Origin: Verrucomicrobiales bacterium
Lineage (GTDB): Bacteria; Verrucomicrobiota; Verrucomicrobiia; Limisphaerales; UBA9464
Length of the DNA stretch: 45,793 nucleotides
NCBI GenBank assembly: GCA_005805505.1
Contig: SYMJ01000040.1
Span: 1-45,793 of the forward strand
Direction: 5' to 3'
Below are positions 8,836-17,264 of this stretch, piece after piece. Within the stretch, counting starts at the first letter, position 1. Each line of letters opens with the position of its first letter. The notes below the pieces were generated by a model. The model saw only the letters and a program-made list of their open reading frames with translations. It searched no databases and was not told where the DNA came from. The position numbers and the translations under genes were made by a program.

Positions 8836-10134
8836 ATGAGCTCCCTCACCCCATTGTCTCCTTCTCGCCAAGGAATCGCAGGCCTGATGCGTCGGACCCG
8901 TTTAGCGGCTCTGGTGTTGGCTTCTTGCGTCCCGATGTTCGCGGTTCAGGCCCATGATTGGCCCGAGTTCCGCGGCCCAACTGGGCAGGGAATCTCTCCG
9001 GCCAAACAAGTTCCCATCCGCTGGAGCGGGAATAGCAATGTGGTCTGGAAGACCCCGTTGGCGATGGCCGGGTGGTCGTCTCCGGTTTTGGTAAAGCAAC
9101 GCCTCTACCTGACGGGTTCTGGTGCTAAGCCTGGCTCGAGCAGTTTGGAATTGGCGGTGCTGTGTCTCGACGCGCGGTCGGGTGCAATTCTCTGGAGCAC
9201 CAACGTCTTCACGCCGGACAATGGAGCAAATCTCCATCGCAAGAATGGTTATGCCAGTCCGACACCCGTGGTGCGCGACGGTCGGCTTTACGCCCATTTC
9301 GGACATTTGGGAACGGCCTGTCTCGATCTAAAGGGACAGGTGATTTGGCGTCAGACGTCGGTCCAATACCCGCCGGTCCACGGCAACGGCGGGTCGCCCG
9401 TTTTGGCGGGAGACCATTTGATCTTTAGTTGCGATGGGGCTTCGGATCCGTTCGTGATCGCGCTGGATTGTAAGACGGGTGCGGTGCGGTGGAAGACCCG
9501 GCGGCCGAATGATGCGTTGGCCAAGAAGTTTTCGTTCAGCACGCCCTTGCTCATCACTCATGCCGGCCGTCAGGAACTCATTAGTCCGGGTGCTGGTGGC
9601 ATCTATGCATACGATCCGCTCAGCGGTCGACCGCTGTGGCAGGTGGGCACGGGCACCGGCTTCTCGGTGGTGCCCCGACCGGTCTTCGCGCATGGGTTGC
9701 TCTACGTGAATATCGACTACGATTTTCCTAAGCTCTATGCGATCCGCCCCGGCGGTGAGGGGGATGTCACTGCGACCCACTTGGCTTGGCAAATCGGTCG
9801 TGGGGCCCCCAGCACCCCCTCGGCCTTGGTCGTGGGAGACGAGCTCTACTTCGTCTCCGATGCCGGTATTGCGACGTGTGCCGATGCGCAGAGCGGCAAG
9901 GTGCATTGGAATGAACGGCTCGGTGGTGGATTTTCGGCTTCGCCGGTGTTCGCCGATGGCCGGATTTATTTCCAGAACGAGGAAGGCGTCGGCTTCGTGG
10001 TTCAGGCAGGCAAAACCTTCGAACTACTGGCCCGCAACGAATTGGGTGAGCGCACGCTGGCCAGCAGTGCTGTCGATGATGGAACTCTCTATTTGCGGGG
10101 AGCCGAGCATCTCTATCGCATTGGCAAGAAGTGA
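8836..10134 (+). CDS. Exported PQQ-like beta-propeller protein
   Basis: 432 aa in the track. An in-frame ATG at 8887 (residue 18) begins a textbook signal peptide (MRRTRLAALVLASCVPMFAVQA) and may be the true start, with an AAGGA further upstream. The mature protein opens with WPEFRGPTGQGISP and contains repeated propeller blades (VLCLDARSGAILWSTN, CLDLKGQVIWRQ, VIALDCKTGAVRWKT, YAYDPLSGRPLWQVGTG). This is the PQQ-binding-like, WPxFRG-type family common in Planctomycetes and Verrucomicrobia. No dehydrogenase catalytic domain is visible, so it is probably a secreted propeller of unknown ligand. It is a paralogue of the 22820-24205 gene. Confidence 0.9.
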   Translation: MSSLTPLSPSRQGIAGLMRRTRLAALVLASCVPMFAVQAHDWPEFRGPTGQGISPAKQVPIRWSGNSNVVWKTPLAMAGWSSPVLVKQRLYLTGSGAKPGSSSLELAVLCLDARSGAILWSTNVFTPDNGANLHRKNGYASPTPVVRDGRLYAHFGHLGTACLDLKGQVIWRQTSVQYPPVHGNGGSPVLAGDHLIFSCDGASDPFVIALDCKTGAVRWKTRRPNDALAKKFSFSTPLLITHAGRQELISPGAGGIYAYDPLSGRPLWQVGTGTGFSVVPRPVFAHGLLYVNIDYDFPKLYAIRPGGEGDVTATHLAWQIGRGAPSTPSALVVGDELYFVSDAGIATCADAQSGKVHWNERLGGGFSASPVFADGRIYFQNEEGVGFVVQAGKTFELLARNELGERTLASSAVDDGTLYLRGAEHLYRIGKK

Positions 10135-10301
10135 GGCGGTGACGGCCCAGAGGTTTTTTTCGGGGGGGAGCAGGGTTTGATCGCCGGCTCTCCATGGTCC
10201 GAGCGTGGCAACCCGACCGCTGCCTTGCTCCGGACCCCCGGTGCGTGGTTCTGTTCGGACTCCGGTGAGGCACGCAGTTTTCGTGAGGTCACCGGGCTGC
10301 C

Positions 10302-11495
10302 ATGCCTGTGCCCTTTGCCGTTCCCACGGCCCGTCTCACCTGTTCGCGTTGTCGACGCCCGGCCTCCGCCTGCTGGTGCGCCGAGTTGACACCGGTCGAA
10401 ACGGCGACGCGGGTGGTGTTCTTGCAGCATCCCCGTGAGTCCCGGGTGGCCATCGGGACGGCCCGCATTGCGCACTTGGGTTTATCCCGCAGTGAACTCC
10501 ATGAGGGGATTGAATTTGCCGGTCACCCACGCATCGAGGAATTGCTGGCCCGACCCGGGACGGCCTTGCTGTTTCCCGGTCCCGGAGCTGTGGCGCCCGA
10601 CGCTCTCGAACGACCGCCCGAGACGTTGATCATCATCGACGGCACGTGGCCCCAGGCGCGCAAGATGGTGGCGCTCAATCCGGCGCTGCGGGCCTTGCCG
10701 CGCATCGGATTCATGCCGCGCAAGCCGGGCAATTACCGCATCCGCCGAGAACCTGACCTTCATTGTGTCGCCACCGTGGAGGCGGTGGTCGAAGTGCTCA
10801 GCGCCTGGGAGGGAGATGAGCAGCGGTTTTATCCGTTGCTCAGTGCTTTCGACGCGATGGTAGATCGTCAAATTGCCGCCACCGCCGCGCGCACGGCCCC
10901 CCCTCGACGTCGGTTAAAAAGAGCGGATCCGTGGTGGGAAAGCCCGGCCATGCCCAACCTCATGGCTTTGTGGCCCAGCCTCGTGGTGGTGGCTGGCGAA
11001 GCCAATGCTCATCGGCGGGACAGCCCCGTGGCTGGATCTCCCGAACTCCTCCAATTCGTGGCGATGCGGCCGGCAACGGGGGAAGTGTTCGAAGTGTTTT
11101 TGACTCCGCGCCGACCGTTGGCGGCTCGGGCTCACCAACACTTGGAAGTGCTCCAGGAGATGATTTTGGGCGGCCGAACCGTCGCGGAGGCGACCTCTGC
11201 TTGGAACGGTTTCCTCAAGCAGGGGGACCATTTGGTGGGTTGGGGTGATTTTGCGGTCCAACTTTGGGCGCAGGAATCGTGGCATCCCGAGTGCGAGCCC
11301 ATCGATTTGCGTATCGTGGCGGCCCATCGTCTCAAGCGCCGTCCGGGAACCGCCGCATTGGCTGCTCAATCGATTGGAGCCAACGTCGAAGGCCCGGCGG
11401 TGGCCAGCGGTCGGGCCGGTGCGGCAGTGCGGGTCATGTCGGCCTTCATTCGGCGACTGCTGGAAGAGCAGCGGGCGGGCTCAGGGCAAGCGTAA
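10302..11495 (+). CDS. DTW-domain protein (tRNA-uridine aminocarboxypropyltransferase-like) with C-terminal extension
   Basis: 397 aa. Residues 10-200 match the DTW family (TapT/YfiP), which transfers the 3-amino-3-carboxypropyl group of S-adenosylmethionine to a tRNA uridine. Visible are the zinc-type cysteines C14, C17, C24 and C26 (CSRCRRPASACWC), D113-G-T-W (the family's DTW position), and YRIRREPDLHCVATVEA. Known members are about 200-250 aa, so the remaining 190 residues are extra. That tail (VVVAGEANA at 228, LVGWGDFAVQLWAQ at 311, PIDLRIVAAHRLKRRPGTAALAAQSIG at 333, GRAGAAVRVMSAFIRRLLE at 370) follows the motif order of a DEDD (DnaQ-like) exonuclease, but most catalytic acids are missing. 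The DTW assignment is firm; the exonuclease-like reading of the tail is inference. Confidence 0.88.
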   Translation: MPVPFAVPTARLTCSRCRRPASACWCAELTPVETATRVVFLQHPRESRVAIGTARIAHLGLSRSELHEGIEFAGHPRIEELLARPGTALLFPGPGAVAPDALERPPETLIIIDGTWPQARKMVALNPALRALPRIGFMPRKPGNYRIRREPDLHCVATVEAVVEVLSAWEGDEQRFYPLLSAFDAMVDRQIAATAARTAPPRRRLKRADPWWESPAMPNLMALWPSLVVVAGEANAHRRDSPVAGSPELLQFVAMRPATGEVFEVFLTPRRPLAARAHQHLEVLQEMILGGRTVAEATSAWNGFLKQGDHLVGWGDFAVQLWAQESWHPECEPIDLRIVAAHRLKRRPGTAALAAQSIGANVEGPAVASGRAGAAVRVMSAFIRRLLEEQRAGSGQA

Positions 11496-11680
11496 CCACC
11501 CGGAGGGTTGCTGATCGATCAGTGCCTCCATGATGTGGAGGCAACTCAATCCAAAGCGGTTCAATTCCCGAGCGGCATGGCTGAAGGTTGCCGCAGGATC
11601 GCTGTCACTCCTGTCGCCAAAGGCACCGGTCGGCGAGAGTCGGACTCCGACGCATTCCGGTTGCCAAGCCCAGCGATGCA
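11481..11680 (-). pseudogene. Fragment of an Old Yellow Enzyme (NADH:flavin oxidoreductase)
   Basis: A minus-strand frame encodes RLHRWAWQPECVGVRLSPTG, then AFGDRSDSDPAATFSHAARELNRFGLSCLHIME. This closely resembles the central GVRLSPxGxFxDMxDSDPxxxFxxxxxxLNxxxLAYLHxxE segment of NemA/OYE-type ene-reductases. Only about 60 residues of a normal 350-370 aa enzyme are present: the N-terminal FMN-binding half is missing, and after the fragment the frame reads an unrelated tail (LIDQQPSGWLRLP) to a stop. The track ORF begins inside the neighbouring pseudopilin gene, so it is not a functional gene. It fills the gap between the convergent DTW and pseudopilin genes. A TGCCTCCA/TGGAGGCA hairpin (11523-11543) lies inside it without a U-tract. 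Confidence 0.7.
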
Positions 11681-11716
11681 ATCTTTCCGCGGGGAGGGTC
11701 TTGGCGAAGGGGAGGG

Positions 11717-12442
11717 TTACTGTCCGGGTTGATAGAACCAATCCACCTTGCTGTTAGCACCCTTGGAGAGGGTCTTCCAGGGCATGACGGCGGTGTGTCC
11801 GTCTGCCCACGCATAATTGCCGCCCTGACCGTGACGGACGTAGCGGAACAAGGCGACCCCCAGGCTGGGTGGGTACAAGTACCCGTAGTGCCACCACTCC
11901 AGACCCTTAGAGGGATCGAGGCCGTCGCCGTTCATCACGGTGTCCGAAGGCTTGGTGATGAGGGAGGTTTTTACTCGGTCCGCCGGGGTGTATCCGAGGT
12001 AGGCATAGTTGTGCCCATACCCACCGTAGCCCTGATATCCGGGAACATTGGCCGGGATGACGTTGGTGCCGATCTTGGCCGTGGGGCAGGCCACCACCTT
12101 GTCCTTGGCGACGAGGTTGGTGAAGTTGCGGTTGTCGGTGGCGATGTACGTGGAGATTTCAGCGAACCATCGACTCGGGGCCACCCACCCGGATCCGACC
12201 GGAGCCTCGGTGCCCGCGACCGGCAGAAAGTCGGTTTGGTCGCCCGCATACAGCAAGTAGCCCAAGACAATTTGCTTCTCGTTGCTCGTGCAGCGAATTG
12301 TTTGAGCCTTGGCCTTGGCTCGTGCCAGAGCCGGTAGAAGCATTCCTGCCAAGATGGCGATGATGGCGATGACGACGAGCAATTCGATCAGCGTGAAGGC
12401 ATGGCGGAACAGCACGGCCCTCGATGATGGAAAAGGTCTCAT
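11717..12442 (-). CDS. Type II secretion/type IV pilin-like pseudopilin (prepilin-type N-terminus, DUF1559-like)
   Basis: 241 aa. The N-terminal leader ends at HA^[32 protein letters not shown], a canonical prepilin peptidase site with Glu at +5 and the hydrophobic assembly helix. The C-terminal part has the [21 protein letters not shown] motif found in PVC-type pseudopilins (HxxxxNxxxxDGH pattern). These proteins are processed at the inner membrane and enter pseudopilus-like structures; Verrucomicrobia carry many dispersed single copies, so no specific machine can be inferred. It lies on the minus strand behind msrA with a 90-bp gap. Confidence 0.92.
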   Translation of the reverse strand: MRPFPSSRAVLFRHAFTLIELLVVIAIIAILAGMLLPALARAKAKAQTIRCTSNEKQIVLGYLLYAGDQTDFLPVAGTEAPVGSGWVAPSRWFAEISTYIATDNRNFTNLVAKDKVVACPTAKIGTNVIPANVPGYQGYGGYGHNYAYLGYTPADRVKTSLITKPSDTVMNGDGLDPSKGLEWWHYGYLYPPSLGVALFRYVRHGQGGNYAWADGHTAVMPWKTLSKGANSKVDWFYQPGQ

Positions 12443-12532
12443 GGATCTTTGACATGTCAGCCCGCCCGGCAGGGTCTGTCAAAGTGTGTCTTCGGCGTTG
12501 GCCGGGCTGGTTGAGCAAACTCAGTCGCGATC

Positions 12533-13219
12533 TCAGTCCCGCATGAAGTGGCAGGTGTAGCCGCCGGGGTTTTTGACGAGGTACTTTTGATGGTAGCCCT
12601 CGGCAGAATACCAGATGGAGGCGGTGGCGATCTCGGTGACCACGGGGCGGCGCCACTTGCCGGAGGCGTTGACCCGGGCCTTGACCGTCTCGGCCGTCGT
12701 TTTCTGAGTTTCGTTGAAGGTGAAGATGGCCGAGCGGTACTGGCTGCCCGCGTCATTGCCCTGGCGGTTGAGCGAGGTGGGGTCGTGCATGCGGAAGAAC
12801 CACTTCTCGAGCAACTCTTCGAGCGACAAGGTCTTGGGATCGAAGACGACTTTGACCGACTCGGCATGGCCCGACTTGCTATCGTGGGTGTCGTCGTACT
12901 TCGGGTTGGGCAGCCATCCGCCGGTGTATCCCGACTGAGTTTCGCGAACGCCGGGAATCTTGCGCAAGATCTCCTCCATGCCCCAAAAGCAACCGCCGGC
13001 CAGGTAGATGGTTTCCAGCCCTGGAGCGGGCTGTGGTGCCGGGGGCACGGCGGGTAGCGCCGCCGCGAGGTTGGTCGATGCGTTGATCGAGGTGGGTTGG
13101 GTCATGGGAGCCTTTTTCGGAGACGAGGTTTTCTGGGGAGCGTCCGCAGCGGCGACGGTGGTCTGGAACAGAACCAGCGAGGCGACCAAAAGGGACACGG
13201 TGGCAATCCAACGGCGCAT
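12533..13219 (-). CDS. msrA: Peptide-methionine (S)-S-oxide reductase MsrA, exported
   Basis: 228 aa. The catalytic motif is GGCFWGMEE with Cys77, followed by GVRETQSGYTGG, the conserved YxxVCTG-equivalent region, and SGHAESVKVVFDPKTLSLEELLEKWFFRMHDPTSLNRQGND. All are diagnostic of MsrA, which reduces methionine-S-sulfoxide in proteins. The first 70 residues are not part of the family: a signal peptide (MRRWIATVSLLVASLVLFQTTVAAA) and a Pro/Ala-rich linker, so the enzyme is likely periplasmic. The C-terminus (YQKYLVKNPGGYTCHFMRD) retains a possible resolving cysteine. It is divergent from the hydrolase gene at 13438. The exported location fits the other secreted redox proteins in the window. 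Confidence 0.95.
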   Translation of the reverse strand: MRRWIATVSLLVASLVLFQTTVAAADAPQKTSSPKKAPMTQPTSINASTNLAAALPAVPPAPQPAPGLETIYLAGGCFWGMEEILRKIPGVRETQSGYTGGWLPNPKYDDTHDSKSGHAESVKVVFDPKTLSLEELLEKWFFRMHDPTSLNRQGNDAGSQYRSAIFTFNETQKTTAETVKARVNASGKWRRPVVTEIATASIWYSAEGYHQKYLVKNPGGYTCHFMRD

Positions 13220-13288
13220 GAGTCACCGATACCCTCACCGGCGCTCGGCGCAACCGCCAATTGCATGGAGGACCCAGGTGAGGAGGAA

Positions 13289-13326
13289 GGACGGATCCGT
13301 CCGGATGAGGGGACGCAGTCTATAAT
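13289..13326 (+). promoter_or_regulatory. Palindrome plus -10-like box upstream of the hydrolase operon
   Basis: A perfect 14-bp palindrome, GGACGGATCCGTCC, occupies 13289-13302. A consensus TATAAT follows at 13321-13326, so the palindrome lies where a -35 element would be expected (18-bp spacing). Together they look like a regulated promoter reading toward the gene at 13438, which would have a leader of about 100 nt. No good -35 hexamer is visible. Promoter consensus in this phylum is poorly known, so this is tentative. Confidence 0.3.
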
Positions 13327-13437
13327 GCCCCTTGGGCTAACCGTGGCTTGAAGTCTCTCCAAGGAGCGTCAAGGTTGTTTTAAATTCTCCCTGAAGTTCG
13401 CCGGTTTTCCTGTGCTGTTTGTTAAACCCCTCCTGAA

Positions 13438-15783
13438 ATGAAGCTACGCTCCTCGATCCTCCGGTGCTGCCTGCAGTCCTCCCTGTTGCCGCTGTTACTG
13501 GCCACAGCAGTGCAGGCAGCTGACTCGTCACCGGCCGTGTTGCCCGGAACTCAACCGCTGACCCAGACGGGTGATTTGGCCCACGCCTTGGTCGGGGGCA
13601 TCGACCGCTATTTGGACCGGGTCCTGGCGGCTTCACCCCAAACCCGCGCCCGCCATTGGAACCGGGACCTCAACTCGCCGGAGGCCTATGTGAAGTCCAT
13701 CGAGACCAACCGCCAGCAACTGGCCCGCATTCTCGGTGTGGTGGACGCTCGCGGGCCGGCGCAACTGCGGATTTCGGCACCGGTCTCGGGTGGCTCTTCC
13801 GGTAATCTGGCAGAAGTGGGCCGCGGCCGCGGATTTAAGATTTTCTCGGTGAGTTGGTCGGTGGTTCGTGGAGTGGAGGCCGATGGCTTAATGCTCGTTC
13901 CTGATGGCGAGGCCAAGGCTTTCGTAGTGGCCATTGCCGATGCGGATCAGACGCCGGAGCAACTGGCCGGTCTTCAGGCGGGCGTCCCGGAGTCCGATCA
14001 ATTTGCTCGCCGGTTGGCCGAACGCGGATGTCGCGTGCTCATTCCCGCGCTGGTTGATCGCTCCGATACTCACAGCGGATTGCCCGGGTCGCGCAAGCTC
14101 AAGCAATCCCAGCGTGAGATGCTGTGGCGGGCCTCCTACGAAATGGGGCGCACCGTGCAGGGCTATGAAGTGCAGAAGGTGTTGGCTGCCGTGGATTGGC
14201 TCGGTTCGCAGCAGTCGGCCTCGGGATCTAAGAAGCCTGTGGGCGTGATCGGTTACGGCGAGGGCGGTATGGTTGCGTGCTTTGCTGGAGCCTTGGATCC
14301 CCGCATCGATGTCACGGCCGTCAGTGGGTTTCAGGTGAATCCGCGCCTGCATAACGAACCCATTGACCGGAACGTCTGGTCGCTGACCGACCAGTTCGGC
14401 GCGGGCGAAATTGCCGGGCTCATCGCACCCCGTGGATTGGTTTGGGTGCATGGAAAATTCCCCGAGACTCAGTATCCCGCCAAATCGGGCCAGTCCCACC
14501 ATGGCGCCGCACCCGGTAAACTGGGGCGTCCCGATCCCGAGGTGGCCCGGCAAGTTCTCGAAGAGGCGGGGGCTTGGTTGAAAGGGGTGCCCGGGCTAGA
14601 TCAATGGAAGCTCGTCGAAGCTCAGCCGGATGAGTTGTTCAATGATGAGGCCTTGGGTGCGTTCGGCGATCGGTTGGGGCTGCCAGAGGCCCCCGCAGCA
14701 TCCGCCGCTGCTTCTGCTCTCCAACCGCTCCCAGACAACACGGCGCGTCAGTTGCGTGCGTATTCTCAAATTTTGGAAGACACCCAGTGGCTCATGCGTG
14801 AGTCCGAGTTCACGCGTGCTGCATTTTGGAACAAGGCGGACCGCAAGAATGCCGACACCTTCGCTCAGAGCACCCGCGCCTATCGGGAATATTTATTGAA
14901 GGAGGTCATCGGCCCCATTCCGCCGGCCTCGCTGCCAGCCTCACCGCGGACCCGGAAACTCATTGAGACCAATGGCATCACCGCCTACGAGGTGATGCTC
15001 GACGTGCATCCGGATGTGGTGGCCTACGGAATCCTCGTCGTGCCCCGCGGACTCAAGCCCGGCGAGAAGCGTCCGGTGGTGGTTTGCCAACACGGGCTCG
15101 AGGGCCGGCCGACGGATGTGGCCGATCCGCGCATCGACGCCGGAGCGTATCACACGTACGCGTGGCGATTGGCCGAGCGCGGCTTCGTGACCTTCGCACC
15201 GCAAAATTGCTACATCGGCGAGAACCGCTTCCGTCAGGTGCTGCGCAAGGCCCAACCGCTCAAGCTCACGCTCTGGTCGTTCATTCACCGCCAGCACGAG
15301 GTTATCTTGGATTGGTTGGCCTCGCAGGAGTTCGTGGACCCCTCGCGCATGGCTTTTTACGGGCTGAGCTACGGCGGCAAGACAGCCATGCGCATCCCGC
15401 AGGTCATCGACCGTTATTGCCTGAGCATTTGCTCGGCCGACTACAACGAGTGGATTTGGAAGAACGTCTCGGCTCGATCGAGCTACAGCTATTTGTATGG
15501 GGGTGAGTACGACATGCCCGAGTTCAATTTGGGCAACACATTCAACTACGCCGAGTTGAGTTGGCTCATGATTCCCCGGCCGTTCATGGTGGAGCGCGGC
15601 CATGACGACGGTGTCGGGCCCGATGAGTGGGTGGCCTACGAGTTCGCTAAGACCCGTCGGCAGTACGTCAAGCTGGGCTTGGGTGACCGCACCGAGATCG
15701 AATTCTTCGACGGGCCCCACACCATCCACGGCAAGGGCACCTTCGACTTCTTGCACCGTCACCTGCACTGGCCGAAGCCCTAA
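13438..15783 (+). CDS. Secreted tandem alpha/beta-hydrolase (acetyl xylan esterase/dienelactone-hydrolase-like)
   Basis: 781 aa with a signal peptide (LLPLLLATAVQAAD). Two hydrolase-like halves are present. The N-terminal half (about 60-390) has VGVIGYGEGGMVACFAGALDPR, an elbow in which the GxSxG serine position is Gly. The C-terminal half (about 430-780) has RMAFYGLSYGGKTAMRIPQV with a proper nucleophile Ser, RPVVVCQHGLEG for the oxyanion region, an acidic HDDGVGPDEWV loop and a C-terminal GPHTIHGKGTFDFLHRHL supplying His. The second half is therefore the likely esterase, acting on an unknown extracellular ester; the first half is probably structural or regulatory. It is followed by two secreted proteins on the same strand (gaps 35 bp and -4 bp), suggesting an operon. 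Confidence 0.85.
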   Translation: MKLRSSILRCCLQSSLLPLLLATAVQAADSSPAVLPGTQPLTQTGDLAHALVGGIDRYLDRVLAASPQTRARHWNRDLNSPEAYVKSIETNRQQLARILGVVDARGPAQLRISAPVSGGSSGNLAEVGRGRGFKIFSVSWSVVRGVEADGLMLVPDGEAKAFVVAIADADQTPEQLAGLQAGVPESDQFARRLAERGCRVLIPALVDRSDTHSGLPGSRKLKQSQREMLWRASYEMGRTVQGYEVQKVLAAVDWLGSQQSASGSKKPVGVIGYGEGGMVACFAGALDPRIDVTAVSGFQVNPRLHNEPIDRNVWSLTDQFGAGEIAGLIAPRGLVWVHGKFPETQYPAKSGQSHHGAAPGKLGRPDPEVARQVLEEAGAWLKGVPGLDQWKLVEAQPDELFNDEALGAFGDRLGLPEAPAASAAASALQPLPDNTARQLRAYSQILEDTQWLMRESEFTRAAFWNKADRKNADTFAQSTRAYREYLLKEVIGPIPPASLPASPRTRKLIETNGITAYEVMLDVHPDVVAYGILVVPRGLKPGEKRPVVVCQHGLEGRPTDVADPRIDAGAYHTYAWRLAERGFVTFAPQNCYIGENRFRQVLRKAQPLKLTLWSFIHRQHEVILDWLASQEFVDPSRMAFYGLSYGGKTAMRIPQVIDRYCLSICSADYNEWIWKNVSARSSYSYLYGGEYDMPEFNLGNTFNYAELSWLMIPRPFMVERGHDDGVGPDEWVAYEFAKTRRQYVKLGLGDRTEIEFFDGPHTIHGKGTFDFLHRHLHWPKP

Positions 15784-15818
15784 ATTCAGAATCTAAAAAT
15801 CCGGAACTCCAAGAGCCC

Positions 15819-17264
15819 ATGAAATCCACGTCCATTCGTCGCCGGCCCTTCTTGCGCATGACCGGTTTGGTCGGCCTGGCCACCGCGGCCGGCGGGATCG
15901 CCCGTGCTGAGGAGACCGCACCGGAGCTGCACATCGAAGGGTATGCCGGACTCGTCAGCTATCCGCAGGGGGCTGAACTGACCCTTCATGTCTCCTCCAG
16001 CCAGCGGCGGTATTCTGTCGAAATCACCCGCATGGGTGCTCAGCGAACGGTGGTCTGGAAGGGGACCTCGGAGACGGGCGCGATCCAGCCGGTGCCGGAC
16101 AATGCCTCGTCGCACGGATGCCGCTGGCCGGTGGGCCTCCGGGTGCCCATCGCCGCGGATTGGAAGTCGGGCTACTACCAAGTTCAGTTCCGCGTGGAGG
16201 ATCATGGGGGCAACTACGTGCGGCGCACGCACCGGGTGGCCGACTCCAGTTGCTTCTTCATCGTGCGAGCAGCGCAACCGGGACGGGATTCGAAGATCCT
16301 CCTGCAGTTCTCCACCAACACCTACAACGCCTACAACAACTGGGGCGGGTTCAGTCTTTATGCCTTCAATGGTCGCGGGGGCAATCAGGGGCACCGGGTG
16401 TCCTTCGAGCGTCCGCCCGGATCGCAGTTCTCGAGCTGGGAACAGGCCTTCGTTGAATGGGCCGAGTCGCACGGATACACCTTCGAGTACGCCGCCAATA
16501 GCGACCTCGAGTCGCACCCGGAAATCCTCAAGGCCTACAAGCTGGTGCTCAGTGTGGGTCACGACGAGTACTGGTCGACCCCCATGCGGGACAATTTGGA
16601 GAAGTTCATCGGCGACGGCGGCAATGTGGCTTTTTTTAGCGGCAACACGTGCTGCTGGCAGGTGCGTTCCGAGGAAAACGGGTCGGCGCTGACGTGCTGG
16701 AAACAGAACGTCCAACAAGATCCGGTGTTCGTGGCCCGCGGCAGTCAGGCCACGCTCTCCTCCCTGTGGGGGCACCATTTGATCCAGCGTCCGGAGAACC
16801 AGCTCACGGGCGTGGGCTTTCTCTGGGGCGGCTACCACAAGAGCCATGGGCAGCTCATGGACGCGTCGGGGGCTTTCAATGTCCACCGTCCAACCCATTG
16901 GGTGTTCGAGGGCACCTCGCTCAAGACCGGTGATAGTTTCGGGGCCAAGGACACCATCGTGGGTTACGAGTGCGACGGTTGCGAACTGGAGTGGCAGGAG
17001 GGGTTGCCCAAGCCCACCCATCGCGATGGCACGCCGGCGAACTTCGAAGTGCTGGCGACGGCCCCGGCCCAATGGCATCCGGATGACTGCGAGTGGTACG
17101 AACGTTGGCAACCCGGTCGCAAGGGACACGCCGTGCTGGGCACGTACACCCGCGGAGGCACGGTGTTTACTTGTGGCTCGACCGATTGGTCCCACGGGCT
17201 TCGCGGGCGGGATCCGATGGTCGAACGCATCACTCGCAACGTCCTAGATCGACTGGGAAAATGA
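15819..17264 (+). CDS. N,N-dimethylformamidase beta-subunit-like protein, Tat-exported
   Basis: 481 aa. The N-terminus has a Tat-like signal (SIRRRPFLRMTGLVGLATAAGG). The body matches the large-subunit family of N,N-dimethylformamidase: LLQFSTNTYNAYNNWGG, HRVSFERPPGSQF, LVLSVGHDEYWSTPMRDNLE, FFSGNTCCWQVR and a C-terminal GGTVFTCGSTDWSHGL. In characterised enzymes a Tyr/Glu cluster coordinates iron. The dimethylformamidase name should not be taken as the substrate, because family members in Verrucomicrobia are numerous and untested. It lacks the small subunit. It ends in an ATGA overlap with the next gene, so the two are translationally coupled. Confidence 0.85.
   Translation: MKSTSIRRRPFLRMTGLVGLATAAGGIARAEETAPELHIEGYAGLVSYPQGAELTLHVSSSQRRYSVEITRMGAQRTVVWKGTSETGAIQPVPDNASSHGCRWPVGLRVPIAADWKSGYYQVQFRVEDHGGNYVRRTHRVADSSCFFIVRAAQPGRDSKILLQFSTNTYNAYNNWGGFSLYAFNGRGGNQGHRVSFERPPGSQFSSWEQAFVEWAESHGYTFEYAANSDLESHPEILKAYKLVLSVGHDEYWSTPMRDNLEKFIGDGGNVAFFSGNTCCWQVRSEENGSALTCWKQNVQQDPVFVARGSQATLSSLWGHHLIQRPENQLTGVGFLWGGYHKSHGQLMDASGAFNVHRPTHWVFEGTSLKTGDSFGAKDTIVGYECDGCELEWQEGLPKPTHRDGTPANFEVLATAPAQWHPDDCEWYERWQPGRKGHAVLGTYTRGGTVFTCGSTDWSHGLRGRDPMVERITRNVLDRLGK

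Noticed and set aside
11523-11543. Hairpin TGCCTCCA/TGGAGGCA as an intrinsic terminator
   Set aside because: No U-tract on either strand and it lies within the OYE remnant, so the evidence is only a short palindrome.
15786-17195. 469-aa ORF on the minus strand
   Set aside because: It is the antisense shadow of the DMFase-like gene; its composition (Gly/His/Arg-rich, no motifs) is that of a high-GC complement, while the plus frame has a full family match.
17093-17260. N-terminal extension of the membrane-bound dehydrogenase-like ORF
   Set aside because: It lies inside the preceding gene; the ATG at 17261 overlaps that gene's stop and begins a signal peptide.
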